The notes under the pieces: model-generated | What the model was told of the DNA's origin: nothing | What the model saw: only the letters and a program-made list of their open reading frames with translations | Databases searched by the model: none | In this document: in pieces, positions 49,931 through 54,757 of the stretch | Numbering within the stretch: position 1 is the stretch's first letter | Layout of the letters: each line of letters begins with the position of its first letter | Assembly: GCA_905234985.1 (NCBI GenBank) | Contig: CAJOJQ010000043.1 | Location: 1 to 54,757 of the forward strand | Direction: 5' to 3' | DNA from: an uncultured Christensenellaceae bacterium | GTDB taxonomy: Bacteria > Bacillota > Clostridia > Christensenellales > Aristaeellaceae | Length of the DNA stretch: 54,757 nucleotides | Position numbers and translations under genes: made by a program

Positions 49931-51535
49931 TTACAGCGCTTTCAGCGTTTCGCGCACAGCGCCGGGGCCGGTGAGCAGCTTGGAGAAGTTTTCGCAGACC
50001 AGATCGGCGAGGCCCGCGTCGATGAGGTCTACGCCGAAGATGGCGGCGTTGCGGAGCAGGCCTTCCAGCTTGGTTTTCAGGGCGGCGGCGGGCAGGGGTT
50101 CGCCCAGGCGGATGTCCGCCACATAGGGCCGCACGTCGTCCAGGAGGGGATCGGTACTCAGCTCGAAGGATTGGCCCTTGTCGTCAATCGCCATAAGGTA
50201 GCGCAGCCAGCCCGCCAGCACCAGGGGAATGGCTTTCAGGTCGTGAACGTTGAGGCTGTCGGAGGCGAGGTACGCCTTGATGGTTTCGCCGAAGCGGATG
50301 GCGAGCTTTTGGCTGGTGTCGGTGGCGATGCGCTGGGGCGCGTCGGGCATGAAGGGGTTGGGCAGGCGCACGTTCACCACGGTATCAATGAAATCCTTGG
50401 GATTGATGACGCCGGGATCGGTAACCACGGGCAGGCCTTCCACGTAGCCCACCCGCCGGATGAGTTTCACCAGGTCTTCGTCCTTCATTTCCTGCCAGAT
50501 GCGGGTATAGCCCAGCAGGCAGCCGTAGACGGCCAGGGAGGTATGCAGGGGATTTAAGCAGGTACACACCTTCATGCGCTCCACCTTGTTCACGGTATCC
50601 CGGTCGGTGAAGATGAAGCCCGCGTGTTCCAGGGCGGGGCGGCCGTTGGGGAAATCGTCTTCAATGACCAGGTATTCGCTTTCCTCGGCGTTCACGAAGG
50701 GCGCGATGTAGGTCTTTTTGCTGGTAATGACCGGTTCCAGCCCCTGCAGGCCGTCGGCCCGGAGCATTTCTTCCACAGAGGCGTCGGGGCGGGGGGTGAT
50801 CTTGTCGATCATGCTCCAGGGGAAGGACACTTTTTTGGGGTCGTTCACGTAGGCGATAAAGCCCGGGTCGCCCCACTTCTGGGCGAAGGCGTTCATGGCG
50901 GCGAACAGCTTTTCGCCGTTATGGGAGCAGTTGTCGGTACTCACCATGGCGATGGGCGCGGCCCCGGCCTGATAGCGGGCAAAGAGCAGGGAGGCTACCT
51001 TGCCGATGTAGCTCTGGGGCTTTTCCGGGCCGTTTGCGAAGTCCGCCGCCACAGCGGGCAGCGTATCGCCCTGGGCGTTCACCAGGCTGTAGCCCTTTTC
51101 GGTGATGGTGAAGGTGACCAGCTGCAGGGAGGGGTTGGCGAAGATTGCTTTCAGGTGGCTGTATTCCGCTTCGTTTTCGCTGTCCAGGACGCAGGATTCG
51201 GCGATTGAGCCGATGACGGTCTTTTCCACGCTGCCGTCGGCTTTCAGGGTCACGAACAGCGAGTAATTGTCGTTGGGCCGATAGCCCTTTTCCACGATCT
51301 CGTAGTCGAAGCCCTCCACGGCCACGATGCCGGTGTCCATTTTGCCGTCGTTCAGCATCTTCTGGGCGGCGGCGCACTGGAAAGCCCGGAAGATGTTGCC
51401 CGCGCCGAAGTGTACCCATTGGGGGGCTTTCTTGGTTTCCTCGATCATCTTCACCCGGTCGAAGGCGGGCAGGGTGTAGCCCTTGGCTTCCCATTCGTAG
51501 CGGGTAGCCAGGCCCTGTTCATTCAATGCAAGCAT
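49931..51535 (-). CDS. Mannitol dehydrogenase family oxidoreductase (fructuronate/tagaturonate reductase-like)
   Basis: 534 residues of the polyol-specific long-chain dehydrogenase family. NAD-binding N-terminus WVHFGAGNIFRAF near 40; VSFPWSMIDKITPRP near 220; the catalytic Lys motif KVCTCLNPLHTSLAVYG near 325 (K-x5-N-x2-H). Members reduce fructuronate to mannonate (UxuB) or oxidise mannitol. With GH31 in the same operon, a role in uronate or xylan side-chain use is likely. GGGAGAGG precedes the ATG; 18 nt after the previous gene. Confidence 0.87.
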   Translation of the reverse strand: MLALNEQGLATRYEWEAKGYTLPAFDRVKMIEETKKAPQWVHFGAGNIFRAFQCAAAQKMLNDGKMDTGIVAVEGFDYEIVEKGYRPNDNYSLFVTLKADGSVEKTVIGSIAESCVLDSENEAEYSHLKAIFANPSLQLVTFTITEKGYSLVNAQGDTLPAVAADFANGPEKPQSYIGKVASLLFARYQAGAAPIAMVSTDNCSHNGEKLFAAMNAFAQKWGDPGFIAYVNDPKKVSFPWSMIDKITPRPDASVEEMLRADGLQGLEPVITSKKTYIAPFVNAEESEYLVIEDDFPNGRPALEHAGFIFTDRDTVNKVERMKVCTCLNPLHTSLAVYGCLLGYTRIWQEMKDEDLVKLIRRVGYVEGLPVVTDPGVINPKDFIDTVVNVRLPNPFMPDAPQRIATDTSQKLAIRFGETIKAYLASDSLNVHDLKAIPLVLAGWLRYLMAIDDKGQSFELSTDPLLDDVRPYVADIRLGEPLPAAALKTKLEGLLRNAAIFGVDLIDAGLADLVCENFSKLLTGPGAVRETLKAL

Positions 51536-51553
51536 GCTGTTCCTCTCCCTTCG

Positions 51554-52171
51554 TCAGTTCCAGGGGGTATAAACGCGCGTGAGCGTAAGGGCTTCGCCGT
51601 TTTCGTTGAAGGTGACGCGGGTATTTTCCTCAGTGAAGTAGAAATCCGATTCCAGATAGGTGTTGATCACGTCCGCCAGGGCGAGGTTCCTGGGCTCCGC
51701 GTCCAGGTCGGGGTCGGACGCATCCACATACACAAAACCGTCGGCGGGAACGCAGTCGAAGCTGACCACTTCGCGCAGCATGGTGTGCTCGCTTTCGTCC
51801 ACGCAGTAATAATTTCCGTTTTCATCCGCATAGAGGAAATATACCATGTTCCATTCGTCCTTGATCTGATAGCCGGATTCGTCCTTCTCCACGGATTTCA
51901 CGCTGATCTGCCGCCAGTCCAGCGCAATGGTATCGCCCGGCTGCAGGGCTTCGATCACGTCGGGGGCGAAGGAAATCCGCTCATACAGGCTGAGGGACAG
52001 GCGATAGCTTTCTTCGTTGCTGGCATAGCCGTGCAGGGCGGCGGCAAAGGTCTTTCCGGCCAGCAGGCTGCGGAGCGCTTCGGAGGGCAGGGGGGCGATG
52101 GTCTGGGCGGAGGCGCAGCAGACGGAGGCCAGCAGCAGAACGGCGCAGACCAGAGAAACGATCTTTTTCAT
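51554..52171 (-). CDS. Secreted protein of unknown function
   Basis: 205 residues. Signal peptide (KKIVSLVCAVLLLASVCCASA). The mature part is acidic and beta-rich, with repeated Tyr/Glu pairs (YFLYADENGNYYCVDESEHTML) and an end TRVYTPWN. No domain recognised. ATG 52171 follows AAAGGTGG; an upstream in-frame ATG at 52189 lacks a site. It lies between GH31 and the reductase with 14- and 18-nt gaps, so all three share a transcript. Could be a binding or envelope protein linked to sugar use, but nothing shows this directly. Confidence 0.75.
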   Translation of the reverse strand: MKKIVSLVCAVLLLASVCCASAQTIAPLPSEALRSLLAGKTFAAALHGYASNEESYRLSLSLYERISFAPDVIEALQPGDTIALDWRQISVKSVEKDESGYQIKDEWNMVYFLYADENGNYYCVDESEHTMLREVVSFDCVPADGFVYVDASDPDLDAEPRNLALADVINTYLESDFYFTEENTRVTFNENGEALTLTRVYTPWN

Positions 52172-52185
52172 GGGATGACCACCTT

Positions 52186-54213
52186 TCAAATTGTTGTTTT
52201 GCGCCTGAATACGGGAATGTATTCAAGCGGCGCTTTCACTTTCACGGTACGGCCGCCGGTAATCACTTCGCCGGAGTGGATTTCCTCCCACTGCCCGGCG
52301 GGAAGGTACACGGCGCGTTCAAAGGTGTCGGCTTTCAGGATGGGAGCTACCAGATAGTCCGGGCCGAACATGTACTGGTCGCTTAAGTCCCAGCAGGCGG
52401 CGTCCTCGGGGAACTCATAGAACATGGGGCGCATGAGGGGAGAGCCATTCTCGTGGGCTTCCTGATAGATGCGCTTTAAGTACGGCTTCAAGGCTTTGCG
52501 CAGGTCGTAGCCCGCCTTCATGATGGTGAAAATTTCGTCCCCCAAGGCCCACATTTCGGTGGGCTGGCCGGTGTGCAGGTAGCCGCCGCCCCGCTCCCTG
52601 GTATCCAGCGGCGGGATCGTGAAGGGTTCCCGGTCGCCGTGGAGGCGCATGACGGGGGTGAATACCGCCCATTCGTACCAGCGCACCAGCAATTGCCGGA
52701 AGGCCGGATCGTTGACGTTGCCCTCCATGAAGCCGCCGATGTCGGTATTCCACCAGGGAATGCCCGCCATGCCGATGGAGAGGCCCGCCGCCACCTGATC
52801 CTTGAGCGCTTCCCAGGAGGAGGGCACGTCGCCGCTCCACAAAACGTTTCCGTACTTCTGGCTGCCCGCCCAGCCGGAGCGCAGCAGGTTCACGGGCTGC
52901 TTGTCCGTCTGGCTCATGGGTTCATAGTAGGTGCGGCTGTAATACTGGGGATAAATGTTGCTGCATTCCAGGGCCGGGCCTAAATAGTAACGGAAGTTGT
53001 CGAAATCGTACTTGGTCAGGTCCGGTTCGGAATTGTCCAGCCAGAAGAAGTCGATGCCGTAATCGTAATAGTGGCGCTTGCACTTGTCCCACACGTAGGC
53101 GCGGGTTTCGGGGTTGGTGGGGTCGATCTGCACGCAGTCGCCCTGGTAATCGTAGGTCTGCGCCGCGCCGCGCTCGGTGCGCATGAGCAGACCCCGTTCC
53201 ATCATTTCATTGAAGTTTTCGCTGCGCCGGTCCACGCTGGGCCACACGGAAACCATGACCTTGATGCCCATGCTGTGCAGCTCGTCCACCATGGCCTTGG
53301 GATCGGGCCAGTATTTCTCGTCGAATTTCCAATCGCCCTGCACGGTCCAGTGGAAGAAGTCGATCACGATGACGTCGATGGGGATGTTCCGCCGGTAATA
53401 TTCCCGGGCCACGGACAGCACCTCGTCCTGGGTGCGGTAGCGCAGCTTGCACTGCCACAGGCCCATGCAGTCCTCCCGCATCATGGGGGCGCGGCCCGAA
53501 ACGGCGGTGTACTGGTACAAAAGCTCCTTGGGCTTGTCCTCGGCGGTGATCCAGTAGTCCATTTCCTTGCAGGCCCCGGCCACCCATTCGGTCAGGTTCT
53601 TGCCGAAGGACGCCTTGCCCACGGCGGGATTGTTCCACAAAAAGCCGTAGCCCAAATTGGAGATCATGAAAGGCACGCTCACTTGGGAATTGCGCTGGGC
53701 CAGCTCCAGCACGCAGCCCTTCATATCCAGGTAGGGCTGCTGATACTGGCCCATGCCGAAGATTTTTTCCCCGTCGCTACTTTCAAAGCGCACGGTCAGC
53801 TTATAGTCCCCGGCGGTGTAGGGCGTCCATTCCCGGCTGGGCATCTTCAGGCAGTGGCTTTCCCGGGTGACGGACCCATCGTAAAACCGGTTGTATTCCT
53901 TTAAAATCTGCTTTCCGTCCTTGAAAAAGGTAAGCACGTCGCTGTGATTCACCGTGGCCTTGAGCCTGCCGTTCTCAATGGACGCCAGGGGAGCTTCCCA
54001 CGTGCCGCCCTCCCCGGTGCGCAGGGTCTGGGTCCCGATTTTCACGGTGGGCTGCAAACGGGCCACCGGCTCCGTCAGCGCCCAATCGTTCCCCGTGAAA
54101 GCGGGAAACATGGTTGCCCGCACCCGCAGGGAATCCGTGCCCCAGGGTTCAATGCGCAGGGTTTCCCCCTGCCGCTTGGCAATCAAGACGTTGTTTTCCT
54201 GAAAAAACTGCAT
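52186..54213 (-). CDS. GH31 family alpha-glycosidase (alpha-xylosidase-like)
   Basis: 675 residues. Beta-sandwich N-domain to about 190, TIM barrel with IDVIVIDFFHWTVQGDWKFDEKYWPDP near 275, the nucleophile motif FFWLDNSEPD near 385 (Asp), the acid/base LWSGDVPSSWEAL near 460, and GGFMEGN near 490. The FFHW and KFDEKYWPDP signature is like YicI alpha-xylosidases. Cytoplasmic (no signal). It would release xylose or glucose from oligosaccharides. GGAGAGG before the ATG; promoter at 54253-54281. It heads the operon. Confidence 0.92.
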   Translation of the reverse strand: MQFFQENNVLIAKRQGETLRIEPWGTDSLRVRATMFPAFTGNDWALTEPVARLQPTVKIGTQTLRTGEGGTWEAPLASIENGRLKATVNHSDVLTFFKDGKQILKEYNRFYDGSVTRESHCLKMPSREWTPYTAGDYKLTVRFESSDGEKIFGMGQYQQPYLDMKGCVLELAQRNSQVSVPFMISNLGYGFLWNNPAVGKASFGKNLTEWVAGACKEMDYWITAEDKPKELLYQYTAVSGRAPMMREDCMGLWQCKLRYRTQDEVLSVAREYYRRNIPIDVIVIDFFHWTVQGDWKFDEKYWPDPKAMVDELHSMGIKVMVSVWPSVDRRSENFNEMMERGLLMRTERGAAQTYDYQGDCVQIDPTNPETRAYVWDKCKRHYYDYGIDFFWLDNSEPDLTKYDFDNFRYYLGPALECSNIYPQYYSRTYYEPMSQTDKQPVNLLRSGWAGSQKYGNVLWSGDVPSSWEALKDQVAAGLSIGMAGIPWWNTDIGGFMEGNVNDPAFRQLLVRWYEWAVFTPVMRLHGDREPFTIPPLDTRERGGGYLHTGQPTEMWALGDEIFTIMKAGYDLRKALKPYLKRIYQEAHENGSPLMRPMFYEFPEDAACWDLSDQYMFGPDYLVAPILKADTFERAVYLPAGQWEEIHSGEVITGGRTVKVKAPLEYIPVFRRKTTI

Positions 54214-54252
54214 GCCTTATCCTCTCCTGACTGTACGAATTTGGACATCATG

Positions 54253-54281
54253 ATTATACCGTATTTTCCCTGCCGTGACAA
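54253..54281 (-). promoter_or_regulatory. Promoter of the GH31 operon
   Basis: Minus strand TTGTCA (54281-54276), 17-nt spacer, TATAAT (54258-54253). Confidence 0.75.
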
Positions 54282-54309
54282 GACGCTTCTTGGGCGGATA
54301 CGCCAAATG

Positions 54310-54345
54310 AAAAATCCCCGCGCCTGTCATTGGCTCAGGGATTTT
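54310..54345 (-). terminator. Terminator of the 74-residue gene
   Basis: Minus strand AAAATCCC (54345-54338) pairs with GGGATTTT (54317-54310) followed by T-run. Confidence 0.55.
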
Positions 54346-54359
54346 CGACTCGCACAGCC

Positions 54360-54584
54360 TTACGAAGCGGGCGCGTCAAGCGACGAATCCTGTTCGCTTG
54401 AAACGACCCTCACCCGTTTTTGGGGGGAACGGTTCTGGAGAAGCTGCATCAGAACGGCGGCCCCTTCCCGCGTATCGGCAACAATTTCAGCGGGCGTCAT
54501 GTCCGCGTGACGCAAAGCGTTGTATTCCCGGATCGCCCGAATATCGTCCACATCAAACCGTTCGCTGACAATCGGCTTATTCAT
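54360..54584 (-). CDS. Small protein, antitoxin-like
   Basis: 74 residues: MNKPIVSERFDVDDIRAIREYN, then TPAEIVADTREGAAVLMQLLQ. The FDVDDIRAIRE-x2 and EIVADTREGA pattern resembles small proteins coded beside type II toxins, but no toxin gene follows; the next gene on this strand is GH31. ATG 54584 has GAGGAGG upstream (9 nt). Possibly a solitary antitoxin or unknown regulator. No family confirmed. Confidence 0.6.
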   Translation of the reverse strand: MNKPIVSERFDVDDIRAIREYNALRHADMTPAEIVADTREGAAVLMQLLQNRSPQKRVRVVSSEQDSSLDAPAS

Positions 54585-54733
54585 TCTCTTCTTCCTCCTC
54601 ACTTGCAATCAGCACGGACGGTGGATAAATCAGCAAATCCTTACGGAAATATACACTTCAGAGAACCTCCAAAAACTAAGAAAGAACAGCAGATCAAGTC
54701 GAGAAATGGTATAATACCAAAGGGTGATGAAAG

Positions 54734-54757
54734 ATGGAGCAAGCGGGGATATTCGAT
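54734..54757 (+). CDS. Start of a gene cut by the window edge
   Basis: ATG at 54734 after GGGTGATG, with an extended -10 (TGGTATAAT, 54707-54715) just upstream. Only eight codons (MEQAGIFD) are visible. Confidence 0.4.

Overview
The window looks like a chromosomal piece of a GC-rich (roughly 58-62%) gut- or rumen-type Clostridia (Bacillota), possibly Christensenellales-like; that placement is an inference. The Gram-positive signs are the ireB-ruvX-DUF1292 operon, RNase Y, AGGAGG-type ribosome sites, GTG/TTG starts, consensus sigma-A promoters (TTGACA-N17-TATAAT) and an ECF sigma factor with a TGTAAC-N16-CGTCTA promoter. I found no rRNA, tRNA, CRISPR array, transposase or phage gene.

Layout. 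0.3-2.0 kb: tandem PRC-barrel protein, a 41-aa protein and an AI-2E-family permease. 2.0-7.6 kb (minus): a 1634-aa RHS-repeat polymorphic toxin with a caspase-like tip and, just downstream, a small secreted protein that may be its immunity factor. 7.7-8.8 kb: ireB-ruvX-DUF1292. 8.9-12.5 kb: a phosphodiester glycosidase (NAGPA) homologue, a Sel1-repeat protein and an MFS exporter. 12.6-14.4 kb: padR plus a DUF1700/DUF4097 fusion. 14.7-16.9 kb: glmM and a GlmU-like acetyltransferase. 17.1-17.7 kb: Phd/PIN toxin-antitoxin pair. 17.9-20.5 kb: ECF sigma, anti-sigma and a secreted DUF4097 protein. 20.6-32.5 kb: a large secreted-protein region, with two head-to-head CotH-kinase plus PG-binding/NAGPA operons, CapA, a seven-repeat RCC1 protein and two BspA-type LRR proteins. 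32.6-34.2 kb: malic enzyme and NUDIX hydrolase. 35-38 kb: divergent hppA (membrane pyrophosphatase) and pgsA. 38.3-46.9 kb: c-di-GMP genes (GGDEF; EAL; GGDEF) around rny and a DHH phosphoesterase. 47.1-54.2 kb: GH94 phosphorylase, and a GH31/secreted protein/fructuronate-reductase-like operon.

The least expected content is intergenic. Several families of structured repeats occur: (A) three copies of a multi-hairpin element with compensatory stem changes around fixed linkers; (B) three copies of a larger hairpin cassette whose long stem also covaries, one carrying an A element between its first two hairpins; (C) a 360-nt structured block with two tandem units and a long-range closing stem between the sigma and anti-sigma genes; (H) four inverted repeats whose arms are degenerate 7-bp tandem repeats around a 43-55 nt AT-rich spacer. 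One A element precedes a 26-codon hydrophobic ORF that faces a consensus antisense promoter across a shared terminator, the layout of a type I toxin-antitoxin locus. The rny leader contains an intrinsic terminator, suggesting attenuation.

Together the genes point to a bacterium investing in envelope precursors (GlmM/acetyltransferase, PgsA), secreted surface proteins, c-di-GMP signalling and plant-glycan use. All assignments come from reading motifs; no database search was run.
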